64,000 nt of DNA from CAVXNP01 sp963763305 (GCA_963763305.1 CAVXNP010000001.1:2418001-2482000); one strand, 5' to 3'; positions 40,712 to 51,000 are shown, counted from the stretch's first letter. A program made the numbers and translations. The notes: generated from the sequence alone by a model not told the origin.

Positions 40712-42009
40712 AAAAGGTATCGATCGCGCTGATTGCGCTGCTTGGCGCAGTGGTCCTGATCGCGGCGTGGCTGACACTGGGCCGGCATGGCGATACGCCG
40801 TCCGTCCTGGCGCGCGGCGGTGGTGTGGACGGGGTGCCGTTGAAGGATCCGGCGCTGATCGAGCGCGGCGAGTATCTGGCCCGGGTCGGCGATTGCGCCG
40901 CCTGTCATACCGCGCGTGGCGGGGCCGCCTTTGCCGGCGGCCGTTCGCTGGCGACGCCGTTCGGCGAAGTGCCGGCTCCCAACCTGACCCCGGACGGTGC
41001 CACCGGCATCGGTGGCTGGACCTTTGACCAGTTCTGGCAGGCGATGCACCTGGGGAAGGGCCCGGATGGTCGTTTGCTGTATCCGGCGTTCCCCTATACC
41101 TCCTACACCCGGGTCAAGCGCCAGGATGCGATGGCGATCTTCGCCTACCTGCAATCGCTGCCGCCGGTGCACCGGGAAGACCAGCCTGCCACGATCCGTT
41201 TCCCTTACAACCTGCACGCCAGTCTGGTGGCCTGGCGCCAGCTCTATTTCAAGGAAGGCACCTTTATCCCCGATCCCGACCGTTCGGCCCAATGGAACCG
41301 TGGTGCCTACCTGGTCCAGGGCCTGGGGCACTGCAACGAATGCCACGTGGCGCGCGACTCGCTCGGAGGTGCCGCCGGTGGATTGCCGCTGTCCGGGGGG
41401 CGGATCCCGGTACAGGACTGGTACGCGCCGGACCTGAGCACGGGCGACAACGGCGGCCTGCAGGGTTGGCGCGAGCGTGACATCGTCGATCTGCTGCGCA
41501 CCGGCATGTCCTCGCGCGGGGCCGCATTCGGGCCGATGGCCGAGGTCGTCTCGCAGAGCACGCAATACCTGCAGGACGAGGACCTGCAGGCGATCGCCAG
41601 CTACCTGGGGTCGTTGCCGCCTCGTCCGGCGCCGGCACCTGCGGACAACGCACCATCGGCGTCCACGTCGGCCTCGGTCGATCGGGGCTCGCAGCTGTAT
41701 GCCAAGCGCTGCGCCGACTGCCATGGGCTTGGTGGCAAGGGAGTGGCGGCGGTCTATCCGCCGCTGGATGGCAACTCCTCGCTGACCGAACCGACCGGGA
41801 TCAACGCGATCCGGATGGTATTGCTCGGAGGCTTCGCGCCGACCACCGAGGCCAACCCGCGCCCGTACTCGATGCCCCCTTATGCCCAGCAACTGGACGA
41901 CCAGCAGGTGGCCGACGTGGTCAGCTACATCCGCCAGGCGTGGTCCAACCACGCGCCGCCGGTACAGCAGCGCGACGTGGCCGCGTACCGGCACACGCCA
42001 TCGCAGTAG
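40708..42009 (+). CDS. Triheme cytochrome c, dehydrogenase cytochrome-subunit type
   Basis: 433 residues. An N-terminal helix (IALIALLGAVVLIAAWL) anchors or exports the protein. Three CXXCH sites follow: CAACH near residue 67, CNECH near 212 and CADCH near 335. The order and spacing match the membrane cytochrome subunits of quinoprotein alcohol or gluconate dehydrogenases. The motifs NLTPDGATGIGGWTFDQFWQ and SMPPYAQQLDDQQVADVVSYIRQAW are typical. No dehydrogenase gene is next to it, so its electron donor is unknown. Confidence 0.88.
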   Translation: MKKVSIALIALLGAVVLIAAWLTLGRHGDTPSVLARGGGVDGVPLKDPALIERGEYLARVGDCAACHTARGGAAFAGGRSLATPFGEVPAPNLTPDGATGIGGWTFDQFWQAMHLGKGPDGRLLYPAFPYTSYTRVKRQDAMAIFAYLQSLPPVHREDQPATIRFPYNLHASLVAWRQLYFKEGTFIPDPDRSAQWNRGAYLVQGLGHCNECHVARDSLGGAAGGLPLSGGRIPVQDWYAPDLSTGDNGGLQGWRERDIVDLLRTGMSSRGAAFGPMAEVVSQSTQYLQDEDLQAIASYLGSLPPRPAPAPADNAPSASTSASVDRGSQLYAKRCADCHGLGGKGVAAVYPPLDGNSSLTEPTGINAIRMVLLGGFAPTTEANPRPYSMPPYAQQLDDQQVADVVSYIRQAWSNHAPPVQQRDVAAYRHTPSQ

Positions 42010-42035
42010 CGTGCCGGTCGGTGGCCACGGGAACG

Positions 42036-42767
42036 TCAGTCCTCGCGGCGTCCCGGTAGCAGCGCCAGGAACTCTCGCCGCAGCGCCGGGTCGCGCAGGA
42101 ACGACCCACGCATCACGCTGTTCACCATGCGCGCCTGATCCTCCTCCACCCCGCGCCAGTGCATGCAGTGGTGCTCGGCCTCGAGCACCACGGCCAGGCC
42201 GTCGGGCCTGAGCCGCTGTTCGAGCAGGTTGGCGATCTGCGCCACGGCCTCCTCCTGGATCTGCGGGCGGCGCATGATCCAGCGAATCAGGCGACTGTAC
42301 TTGGACAACCCGATCAGGTTGGAGTGTTCGCTGGGCATCACGCCCACCCAGACCCTGCCCATGATCGGGCAAAGGTGATGCGAGCAGGCGCTGCGCACGC
42401 GCAGCGGACCGATCAGCATCAGTTCGTCCAGGCGCTCGGCATTGGGAAATTCGGTGACCGCCGGCGCGTCCTGGTAGCGGCCGGCGAAGACCTCGCGCAG
42501 GTACATCCGCGCCACCCGCTCGGCGGTCTGGCGAGTGTTGTGGTCGTTGTCGACGTCGATCACCAGCGAGCGCAGTACCGCCTGCATGCGACCGGCAACC
42601 TCCTCCTGCAACTGCTCCAGTTCGCCCTCGCGCAGGTGGGTGGCAATGTTGTCGTTGGCGTGGAAGCGCGTGCCACTGGCCAGCAGGCGCTCACGGATGC
42701 GCTGCGATACCGGGGCACAATCATCGAATCTTTCGCTGCCGGGCAGGGCGTGGATGGGTTGACTCAC
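42036..42767 (-). CDS. folE: GTP cyclohydrolase I
   Basis: 243 residues; GTP to dihydroneopterin triphosphate, the first step of folate and tetrahydrobiopterin synthesis. Zinc and active-site motifs: SACSHHLCPIMGRVWVG, LIGLSKYSRL and EAEHHCMHWRGV (Cys-His-Cys zinc set, hence the zinc-dependent IA type). GTG start at 42767 overlaps the TGA of the upstream regulator (GTGA), so translation is coupled. The longer open frame to 43382 is a shadow of the regulator. Confidence 0.93.
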   Translation of the reverse strand: MSQPIHALPGSERFDDCAPVSQRIRERLLASGTRFHANDNIATHLREGELEQLQEEVAGRMQAVLRSLVIDVDNDHNTRQTAERVARMYLREVFAGRYQDAPAVTEFPNAERLDELMLIGPLRVRSACSHHLCPIMGRVWVGVMPSEHSNLIGLSKYSRLIRWIMRRPQIQEEAVAQIANLLEQRLRPDGLAVVLEAEHHCMHWRGVEEDQARMVNSVMRGSFLRDPALRREFLALLPGRRED

Positions 42768-43762
42768 GAGTTTGCTCCGGAGGAACGGGCAGGGGTCGGA
42801 TGGGTGGCCGGCGTGGCGGGCAGTTCGTGTTGCCAGCCCTCCTCGCGCGCAATGCGCTCCAGCGCCGTCTCGAACAGCGCGCGTGCGCGGCTGGAGACGT
42901 CGCCCAGGTAGCGATGCAGCGCGGCGTCCGAGGGCGAGCGCGAAACGCAGGCGTCGCTGTACTGTTCGAACGCGGACAGCTGCAGGATCAGTTCGGCCAC
43001 GTGCCGTGGGCATTCGCAGGCGAGGACCGACGAGCGACGCCCGATCCGCGCCAGTACCTCGTCGCTGTAGCGGGGCGCACGCCGGCCCCAGCCGGCACCC
43101 GCGGGCACGGTGCGCGAAGGCACCTGCCGCAGCAGGCCGCGCAGGTCCAGGCTGTTCAGCGTTTCGCGGTGCATGCGTACGCCGGCCATGGCCAACGTAT
43201 GGACGGCCGCGCTGGTGCCGAAGGTGTACACCACCGCGACGCTTGCGGCGCTGCAGCGGTCGGCCAGCGACAGCACCTGCTGGGCGATTTCCGGATGCAA
43301 CGTGGACACATGCACCATCAGCGCGTCGGTCGGCCCGGCCGGTGGCGCGCCAAGGGCCGCGGCAAGATCGTCGAACGCGCATTCGGCCGGTATTGGCAGG
43401 CCTTCGGCTTCCAGTCGCTGGGCAAAGTCGCGTCCCACCACCACCCTGCGTGCGGTATCGGCCTGGACCGACACCTGCGGCCGTACCCGCGCCGGCAGCG
43501 GTGCGCTGGCCAGCCGTTCGAGCTGGGCCTGGCCCAGCGTTGCCAGCGTGCTGATCGCGTGTCCCTCCTCCACCAGCTGTTTGATCAGCGCCAGGCGCTG
43601 CACGTCGCGCGTCGAGTACAGGCGCTGGCCGCTTGGCGATTTGCGCGGGCTGATCACGGCGTAGCGGCGCTCCCAGATCCGCAAGGTGTTGACCGGCATG
43701 TTGGCCAGCCGGGCGGCGGCGCTGCTGCGGTAGCGTGGGGTATCGAGGTCGTCCTGCATCAT
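42764..43762 (-). CDS. MerR-family regulator, CarH/LitR-like
   Basis: 332 residues from ATG 43762 (ATG 43759 equally possible). The N-terminal winged helix reads YRSSAAARLANMPVNTLRIWERRYAVISPRKSPSGQRLYSTRDVQRL (about residues 10-55), the MerR DNA-binding pattern. The C-terminal 200 residues resemble the cobalamin-binding half of CarH/LitR, but I see no DxHxxG B12 motif. In Pseudomonas a LitR of this B12-free class controls folE and photolyase genes in response to light. Pairing with folE here fits, but that function is inference. Confidence 0.75.
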   Translation of the reverse strand: MMQDDLDTPRYRSSAAARLANMPVNTLRIWERRYAVISPRKSPSGQRLYSTRDVQRLALIKQLVEEGHAISTLATLGQAQLERLASAPLPARVRPQVSVQADTARRVVVGRDFAQRLEAEGLPIPAECAFDDLAAALGAPPAGPTDALMVHVSTLHPEIAQQVLSLADRCSAASVAVVYTFGTSAAVHTLAMAGVRMHRETLNSLDLRGLLRQVPSRTVPAGAGWGRRAPRYSDEVLARIGRRSSVLACECPRHVAELILQLSAFEQYSDACVSRSPSDAALHRYLGDVSSRARALFETALERIAREEGWQHELPATPATHPTPARSSGANS

Positions 43763-43906
43763 GGATGGCCCTTGCGTGGCTTTTGACTCGTCATGTCGCG
43801 GATTGTATCGCGATTGCATGCCTGTTGAATCGGGTGTGCGGCACATGGAGGCGAGTATTGACACAATGACTTCAGAATGAATCGGATATGTCGGTGGGCG
43901 CTACCT

Positions 43907-44422
43907 TTACCGCAGCAAACGGACCTGTTCGCCCAGCGCCAGCCACGGCTCCCATTGCCAGTGGCCGCGCGCCTGCCCGGAGGGCGAAGGCAAGACCACC
44001 ACCTGGCTGCCAGCCAGTGTCTCCGCCTGCGGTCCGTAGTCGACCGCGCGCCGGCCCAGCGCGGCACGCGCGGCCGCCTTGCTGGTGAAAGCCAGTACCG
44101 CCGGCGCAAAGTGCGCGATCCTGGCGCGCAACCCGTCCGCATCGAAGGCGTCGGGCGGGAGCTGATCGTCATTGCCGCTGTGGTGCTTGGCCAGGTCGGT
44201 CAGTCCGATGCCCAGTCCCGGCAGCAGGGGGAACTCGGCCGGCAGCAGTAGTCGCGGGGTCAGGCCGGCGGCGAACAGGGCACGCCAGAACAGGTTGCCC
44301 GGATGGGCGTAGTAGGCCCCTTCCGCGGCCGAGCGCCTGCCTGCCGCCGTGCCGCAGAACACCAGCTTCAGCCCGGGCTGCAACAGGTCCGGCAGGACCG
44401 GCTGTTCACGCGCGGTGGGCAT
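43907..44422 (-). CDS. mug: Mismatch-specific uracil/thymine DNA glycosylase (Mug/TDG type)
   Basis: 171 residues. Motifs: LKLVFCGTAAGRRSAAEGAYYAHPGNLFWRAL near the N-terminus, with the Mug-type GNLFW block, and LPSPSGQARGHWQ near the C-terminus for DNA intercalation. The family excises U or T opposite G. It begins at ATG 44422, 17 bp inside the end of the upstream gene, suggesting coupled expression. The first two Ser/Ala residues of the motif vary from E. coli Mug. Confidence 0.82.
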   Translation of the reverse strand: MPTAREQPVLPDLLQPGLKLVFCGTAAGRRSAAEGAYYAHPGNLFWRALFAAGLTPRLLLPAEFPLLPGLGIGLTDLAKHHSGNDDQLPPDAFDADGLRARIAHFAPAVLAFTSKAAARAALGRRAVDYGPQAETLAGSQVVVLPSPSGQARGHWQWEPWLALGEQVRLLR

Positions 44423-45110
44423 GGTCCAGCAGGAAGTCGGTGAACTGAAAGCGCTCGTCGCGCAGCACCGACTCGCCGCGGTGCAACCCGATGGGCTGAC
44501 TGAACAGGGGGCCGGCATGGGTGAGCGTGTGGAACTCGCCGCGTTCGCCGCACGGGTCCACGCCGGCGGGCAGGTCGTCGAGCAGGGCGCGGTCGAAACC
44601 GCGGCCGCAGTAGTCGGCGTCCAGTTGCTGCGTATCCACGCAGCAGAGCACCGCACGGTGGCCTTCGGCGACGAACCGGCGCGACAGCGCAGCGGTGTCC
44701 TCGCCCCAGATCGGGAACAGCGCCCGCCACTGCGCGCGACCGAGCTGGCGCACCCGGTAGTCGCGTACGTCCTGCAGGAACAGGTCGCCGAACGCGCAGT
44801 GCCGGATGCCCGGCCAGCGCCGGCGCGCCTCGACCAGCGCCTGCTCGTGCGCCGCCTCGTAGGCCTCGTTGCTGCCGGGCCAGTCCATCGGTACCTCCAG
44901 CAGCGGCAGGCCCAGTGCCGCGGCCTGGGCCTGCAGGACTTCGCGCCGGATGCCATGCATCGCGACGCGCTGGTAGGTGCGGTTGATCGTGGTCAGCAGG
45001 CCGACCACCTGCCAATGCGGATCGGCCCGCAGGCGTGCCAGAGCCATCAGGCAGTCCTTGCCGCCGCTCCAGGCAAGCAGGGTGGGGGTGGCGTCGGTAG
45101 CGGGCTTCAT
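44406..45110 (-). CDS. ATP pyrophosphatase of the Dph6/DUF71 family
   Basis: 234 residues from ATG 45110. N-terminal PP-loop TLLAWSGGKDCLMAL (SGGKD), then GLLTTINRTYQRVAMHG and AFGDLFLQDVRDYRV, all typical of adenine nucleotide alpha hydrolases related to diphthamide synthetase. Bacteria do not make diphthamide, so the role is unknown; an ATP-dependent amide or tRNA modification is possible. It overlaps the glycosylase gene. Confidence 0.8.
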   Translation of the reverse strand: MKPATDATPTLLAWSGGKDCLMALARLRADPHWQVVGLLTTINRTYQRVAMHGIRREVLQAQAAALGLPLLEVPMDWPGSNEAYEAAHEQALVEARRRWPGIRHCAFGDLFLQDVRDYRVRQLGRAQWRALFPIWGEDTAALSRRFVAEGHRAVLCCVDTQQLDADYCGRGFDRALLDDLPAGVDPCGERGEFHTLTHAGPLFSQPIGLHRGESVLRDERFQFTDFLLDHAHRA

Positions 45111-45204
45111 CGCGCCTACTCTAGCGCGTGGGCGAGGCGTGCTGAACGACCCGCTCATCGGCCGCCCACGCGATTTGTACGTCGGGGCGGGCAGGCTCGG
45201 TGCG

Positions 45205-46380
45205 ATGACGGCGTCGCTGGCACATCTTTGGGAGCACCAGCCCTGGTTGCGTCTGGGGGTGATGGTGGTACTCGCGCTGTTGCTGGCCACCGTGCTGCAC
45301 CGGTTGGTGCGTGCCGGACTGGTGCGGCTGGCGCGTGGCCACCCGCTGGCCACCGACATGCTGCAACGCGCCCGCGCGCCGATGCGTTGGCTGGTGCCGC
45401 TGATCGTGCTTGCGCTCCTGTTGCGCGCCTCGCCCGAGGCGGTGGCGCTGGGAGTGACCGGTCCGGCCGAGCATGTATTGCTGGTGGCCTTGATCGGAGC
45501 AGCCACCTGGCTTGGCGTCCGTTGCATCGACACGGTCGAGGCGTCCTTCACCCGCCGCTTCCCGGTGGACGCCGCGGATAACCTGCGCGCCCGCCGCGTG
45601 CTTACCCAGGCGCGCGTGCTCGGGCGCTCATCCAGCGTCGTGCTGGTGCTGATCGGCCTGGCTGCGGCGCTGATGACCATTCCGGGCGTTCGCCAGATCG
45701 GCGCCAGCCTGCTGGCTTCGGCCGGACTGGCCGGTCTGGCCGTGGGGTTGGCGGCCAAGCCGGTCCTGAGCAACCTGATCGCCGGACTGCAGATCGCGCT
45801 GACCCAGCCGATCCGATTGGACGACGTGGTGATCATCGCCGGCGAGTGGGGACGCATCGACGAAATCACCGGCACCTACGTGGTGGTCCGCATCTGGGAC
45901 CAGCGCCGGCTGGTGGTGCCGCTGAACTGGTTCATGGAGAACCCGTTCCAGAACTGGACGCGGACCGGCTCGGAGTTGATCGGCTCGGTGTTTCTTTGGC
46001 TGGACTATGGCGTCCCGTTGCAGCCTTTGCGCGACGAACTCAGCCGCCTGTGCGAACAGGCGCCGGACTGGGACCGGCGTGTCTGCGTGCTGCAGGTGAC
46101 CGATACCAACGAGCGCGCGATGCAGGTCCGCGCGCTGGTCAGCTCGGCCGATTCGGGGCGCAACTGGGACCTGCGCTGCATGGTCCGCGAGGGTCTGCTG
46201 GCCTGGGTCCAGTCCCACCACCCCGGTGCGCTTCCCCGGCTTCGTGGCGAGTTGTGCGGGGCTGACAGGAGCGATCCGGATGCGCATTCCGGGTCGGCGC
46301 CGCGACCGACACCTCCCACCCAGCACAGTCCCACCGCCGAGGATGGCGGGCCAAGGGATGCCGGCCGGCGGCCGGAGTAG
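45205..46380 (+). CDS. MscS-family mechanosensitive ion channel
   Basis: 391 residues. Several N-terminal hydrophobic helices (about residues 13-33, 57-76, 84-105, 140-160) precede the pore helix rich in Gly and Ala (ASAGLAGLAVGLAAKPVLSNLIAGLQIALTQPIRLDDVV). The beta domain (GEWGRIDEITGTYVVVRIWD) and the end of MscS (RRLVVPLNWFMENPFQNWTR) follow. The channel releases solutes on osmotic downshock. The last 50 residues are Pro/Ser-rich and probably disordered. ATG 45205 is chosen by homology; the ribosome site is weak. Confidence 0.88.
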   Translation: MTASLAHLWEHQPWLRLGVMVVLALLLATVLHRLVRAGLVRLARGHPLATDMLQRARAPMRWLVPLIVLALLLRASPEAVALGVTGPAEHVLLVALIGAATWLGVRCIDTVEASFTRRFPVDAADNLRARRVLTQARVLGRSSSVVLVLIGLAAALMTIPGVRQIGASLLASAGLAGLAVGLAAKPVLSNLIAGLQIALTQPIRLDDVVIIAGEWGRIDEITGTYVVVRIWDQRRLVVPLNWFMENPFQNWTRTGSELIGSVFLWLDYGVPLQPLRDELSRLCEQAPDWDRRVCVLQVTDTNERAMQVRALVSSADSGRNWDLRCMVREGLLAWVQSHHPGALPRLRGELCGADRSDPDAHSGSAPRPTPPTQHSPTAEDGGPRDAGRRPE

Positions 46381-46557
46381 GGCCAGGCAACCGGCAGGTC
46401 GAGACGATCTGCTTGCCGTGTTCGCGGCACTCGTCGGCGTCTCTTGCGCTGACATGTCGGCTGCGGAAGGTGTCGCCCCCACCCAGCCACGGTCGTGTGC
46501 GCTGTGCATCGACAGCCTGCGCATGCAACGGCTATAAAGATTGCCTGCCTTTGGGGA

Positions 46558-48048
46558 ATGCCGGTGAGTGAAGAAATCCTTATCAACGTCACGCCGCGGG
46601 AAACCCGCGTGGGCGTGGTCGAAAACGGCATGTTGCAGGAAGTCCACGTCGAAAGAGCCTCCAGGCGTGGCTACGTGGGCAATGTCTACAAGGGGCGGGT
46701 GCAGCGGGTCATGCCCGGCATGCAGGCGGTGTTCGTGGAGATCGGCCTGGAGCGGGCCGCCTTCCTGCACGCCTCGGACGTCCTTCGTCCGGCGCTGCCC
46801 GAGGGCGACGTGGCCGGCAATGGCCACGGCCACCACGGCCCGGTGCCGTCGATCAGCGAGCTGGTGCACGAAGGCCAGGAGATCGTGGTGCAAGTGGTCA
46901 AGGACCCGATCGGCACCAAGGGCGCACGCCTGTCCGCCCACCTCTCGATACCGTCGCGCTACCTGGTGCTGCTGCCGCACGCCCGTACCCTGGGCATCTC
47001 GGCCAAGATCGAGGACGAGGCGGAGCGCCAGCGCCTGAAGGACGTGCTCAACCCGCTGATCGGCGAGAACCCGCTCGGCTACATCGTGCGCACCAATGCC
47101 GAAGGCCAGAGCGCCGAATCGCTGGCGTTCGACGTCACCTACCTGGGCAAGGTCTGGCGCGTGGTGCAGGAAAACATCGCCAAGGCCAAGGTTGGCGAAC
47201 GCGTCTACGAAGAGCTCTCGCTGCCGCTGCGCAGCCTGCGCGACATGCTCGACGAGGACATCGAGAAGGTGCGGGTCGATTCCCACGAGACCTACGACAA
47301 GGTGGTGAAGTTCGTGCACAAGTTCATGCCCAGCCTGGACGACCGGGTTGAGCACTACGTGGGCGAGCGGCCGATCTTCGACCTGTATGGCGCCGAGGAC
47401 GAGATCCAGCGGGCGCTGAAGAAAGAGGTGCCGCTGAAATCCGGCGGCTACCTGATCGTCGATCAGACCGAGGCGATGACCACCATCGACGTCAATACCG
47501 GTGGCTACCTGGGGACCCGCAACCTGGAGGAGACGGTCTACCGCACCAACCTGGAGGCGGCCCAGGCCGCCTCGCGCCAGCTGCGACTGCGCAACCTCGG
47601 CGGGATCATCATCATCGACTTCATCGACATGACCGACGAGGAGCACAAGCGCCAGGTCATCCGCATGCTGGAAAAGGGCCTGGCCCGCGACCATGCCAAG
47701 ACCACGGTGTACCCGATGTCCGCGCTGGGGCTGGTCGAGATGACCCGCAAGCGCACCACCGAAAGCCTGGAACGGCAGTTGTGCGAGCCGTGCCCGGCCT
47801 GCGGCGGTCGTGGCACGCTGAAGACCGCCGAGACGGTCACCTACGAGATCTTCCGCGAGATCACCCGCGCGGTGCGCCAGTTCAACGCTGCGCAACTGCT
47901 GGTGATGGCCAATCCGGTGGTGGTCGGCCGGATCCTGGAGGAAGAGTCCACCGCGGTGGCCGAACTGGAGGAGTTCATCTCCAAGAGCATACGCTTCCAG
48001 TCCGAGGAACATTATTCGCAGGAACAGTTCGATGTCGTGTTGTTGTGA
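46558..48048 (+). CDS. rng: Ribonuclease G
   Basis: 496 residues. Endonuclease for 16S rRNA 5' maturation and mRNA decay. N-terminal EEILINVTPRETRVGVVENGML, S1 domain GYVGNVYKGRVQRVMPGMQAVFVEIG, catalytic DNase-I-like part IVDQTEAMTTIDVNTGGYLG and GGIIIIDFIDM, and the zinc-link CEPCPACGGRG. It lacks the long C-terminal scaffold of RNase E. ATG 46558 preferred over the upstream frame at 46495; GTG 46564 is also possible. Confidence 0.95.
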   Translation: MPVSEEILINVTPRETRVGVVENGMLQEVHVERASRRGYVGNVYKGRVQRVMPGMQAVFVEIGLERAAFLHASDVLRPALPEGDVAGNGHGHHGPVPSISELVHEGQEIVVQVVKDPIGTKGARLSAHLSIPSRYLVLLPHARTLGISAKIEDEAERQRLKDVLNPLIGENPLGYIVRTNAEGQSAESLAFDVTYLGKVWRVVQENIAKAKVGERVYEELSLPLRSLRDMLDEDIEKVRVDSHETYDKVVKFVHKFMPSLDDRVEHYVGERPIFDLYGAEDEIQRALKKEVPLKSGGYLIVDQTEAMTTIDVNTGGYLGTRNLEETVYRTNLEAAQAASRQLRLRNLGGIIIIDFIDMTDEEHKRQVIRMLEKGLARDHAKTTVYPMSALGLVEMTRKRTTESLERQLCEPCPACGGRGTLKTAETVTYEIFREITRAVRQFNAAQLLVMANPVVVGRILEEESTAVAELEEFISKSIRFQSEEHYSQEQFDVVLL

Positions 48049-48069
48049 ACCCGGCACGGGTCACGGGAA

Positions 48070-51000
48070 GTGAGTGCAACCGGACGGACAAGACACGCGC
48101 TGCGACTGGCGCGCGTGGCGGGCTGGTGCGCCGGCATCACGGTGATCGCGCTGGCGGTACTGGTGGCTTTGGCGCAACTGCTCCTGCCGCTGCTGGCGCA
48201 ACATCCGCAGTGGGTGGCGCAACAACTTAGCCAGCGTCTGCAGCGGCCGGTGAGCTTTGCCTCGATGGAAGGGCGCTGGCAGGGCTCCGGCCCATTGTTC
48301 GTCCTGCGCGACGTGAACATCGGCAGCCGCAACGGTGGTGCCGCCCTGCACCTGCCGCGGTCGGAGCTGAAGATCGACTTCGGCGGCTGGTTGCTGCCCT
48401 CGCGCCAGCTGCTCGACCTGCGCGTGCGCGGCCTGCAGCTCGACCTCGGTCACGATCGCTCCGGGCGCTGGCATGTGGACGGGGTCGGTGCCGCCGGAGG
48501 CCCGAGCGGCCGCCCGATATCATTGGGCCCGGTCTCGCTGGGTATTCGCCTGAGCGACCTGCACGTACGAATCACCGACCAGGCCACCGGCAAACAGTAC
48601 CGCCTGGTCGCCGAGCAACTGCGCCTGAGCAGCCAGGGCGAGCAGGTGCGCGTGGGCCTGCTGCTCAGGCGCCAGGGAGCGGCCGGACTATGGCGGGGCG
48701 CGGGACGTTTCCGGACCGACGGCAGCAGCGGGCAACTGTGGCTGTCCGGCGCCCGCGCCGATCTGCCTGCCCTGCTGGGCGACGTGCCGGTCGCAGGCTA
48801 TGTCGCCAAGGGCGGCAGTGGCGACGTGTCGGTCTGGCTGGACTGGAGCCAGGGGCGCATCGTGCACGCCACCGCGCGCGTGGACCTGTCCGGCGTGGCC
48901 ATTGCCAGCGACAGCGGCATGTCGGTGTCGGTGCCTCAGCTGCACGGGCTGGCCTCGCTGCAACGCGAAGCCGATGGTTACAGCGTGCGCTGGGCCGGTG
49001 CCGATGGTGGCGCACTGTTGGCCGTGCTGGGCCGCGACCATGCTGGCGCGCGCCGGCTGCAGATCAGTGCTCGCCAGTTGAAGGTCGCGCCGCTGTTGCC
49101 CTGGCTGGCACTCAAGCCGGGTCTGCCGCACGGGCTGGCCCAGTGGCTGGGCAGCGGTATGCCGCACGGTTCGATTGACCGCGCCAGCGTGCGCTGGAGC
49201 GAAGCGGTGGGGCTGGAGCACGCACAGGTCGCCTTCAGTGGGCTGGGCATCGATCCGGTCGGTTCGTTGCCGGGCATCTCGGCGCTGACCGGGGTACTGC
49301 GCGGCGACGCCGACGCGATGGCGCTGGAGCTGCCGCCGCAGGCGAGCGAGATCCGCGCGCCGCACACCTTCAGGCGGCCGTTCCATCTGGACCGGCTGGG
49401 CGGCACCCTGGCCGCATGGCATGCCGATGGCAGCCTGCATGTCGCCACCGACAGCTTTGCATTCAGCGCTCCGGACTATGCCGGGCATGTTCGGGGCGAG
49501 GTGGCGCTGGCGCCGCAGCAGTCGCCGTTCGTCGATCTCTACGCGCAGGTCGATCACGCCGGCGTCCCGGCGGCCAGGGCCTTCCTGCCGCGCTCGATGT
49601 CGCCCACGGCCATGGCCTGGCTCGATCGCGGCCTGGTCGCGGGCACGGTCGAGCACGGCTCTGTGATACTCCGCGGCAGCCTGGCAGACTGGCCGTTCCG
49701 CCACCACGAGGGCCGGTTCGAGGCGCAAGCCGCGCTGACCGGCTTGACCCTGGACTACGGCGAGGCATGGCCGCGTGCCGAGGGACTTGCCGTGCAGGCA
49801 AGCTTCATCGGCAACGGCATGCTGGCCGAGGCCAGTGCCGGCCAGGCGTTGGGGGTGAAGCTCGATCATGCGGTCGCGGTGATCCCTGATTTCGGCGAGG
49901 GGCTGCTGGATCTCAACGTGCAGGGGCAGGGCAGTGGCGCCAGCCTGCTCGACTTCGTCAGCCACAGCCCGGTGGCCGAACGCCAGGCGACCACCCTGGC
50001 GAAGATGCGTCTGGGTGGGCGCAGCAGCTTCGACTTCCATCTGGCGCTGCCGATGCACGACCCCGCTGCATTGCAGGTGACCGGTAGCGCCCGGTTGAAA
50101 GGTGCGGACCTCGATGCGCCCGAATGGGGATTGCAGTTGGACGGACTCAGCGGCCCGCTGGCCTTCGATGCGCATGGCCTGCGCGCGGGACCGTTGGCCG
50201 CGGGCTTCCGAGGGCAACCGTCCACTCTGAACCTGGCCATCGGCGACGCCACCGACGAGCCTGGCACCTGCTGTGGGCCCACCTGGCCGGCCGCTACAGC
50301 ATTGCCGAGCTGGCGCAGGGGCACCCCTCGCTGGACTGGCTTGCCAGCGCCTCCGGCGGACGCAGCGAGTTCGACCTCGGCTTCAACATCCGCCAGCTTG
50401 CCGGTAGCGACGAGGCTACCCAGCAACTGACCCTGGACTCGCCGCTGACCGGCATTGCGCTGGAACTGCCGGCGCCGCTGGACAAGCCGGCCGCCAGTGC
50501 GCTGCCGCTGCACCTGGTGCTTCCTTTGCCGCTGGCGCGCAGCGAACTGCGGATCGCCGTGGGCGACCTGCTGCGGGGACGCCTGCGCCTGCCCGCCGAT
50601 GACTCCAAGCCGCTGGCCGGCAGCATCGCGCTGGGCGACCGGATGCCAACGACGTTGCCGGACACGGGCCTGCGCATTCGTGGGCACGCCCGATTGCTCG
50701 ATGCCACCGGCTGGCTGCAGCATGCGGTGGCCGGCAGCGGCAGTGGCGGCCCCGGCCTGGACAGCATCGACGTGGAGGCGGACCGTGCCCGGGTGTTCGG
50801 CAACGATTTCCGCGCGCTGAAGATCAAGGCCACGCCGGCCGCCGACGCGCTGGGCATCGACGTCGATGGCCCGGGCATGCTGGGCCACTTCAGTGTGCCC
50901 GCCGGTGACCTGCGCAAGCGCGGCATCACCGGCCGGCTGCAACGGCTGTACTGGCCCAAGGACCAGCCAGTCACGCCCAACCAGACGCTGGCCCGCGCAC

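Noticed and set aside
40486..42372. 628-residue minus-strand open frame
   Set aside because: Antisense of the two cytochrome genes, which have heme motifs on the plus strand.
42768..43382. Long N-terminal extension of folE
   Set aside because: It is the out-of-frame reading of the MerR-type gene; the coupled GTG at 42767 gives a normal-length enzyme.
45628..48057. 809-residue minus-strand open frame
   Set aside because: Antisense shadow of rng and mscS; no ribosome site, composition rich in His, Gln and Arg.
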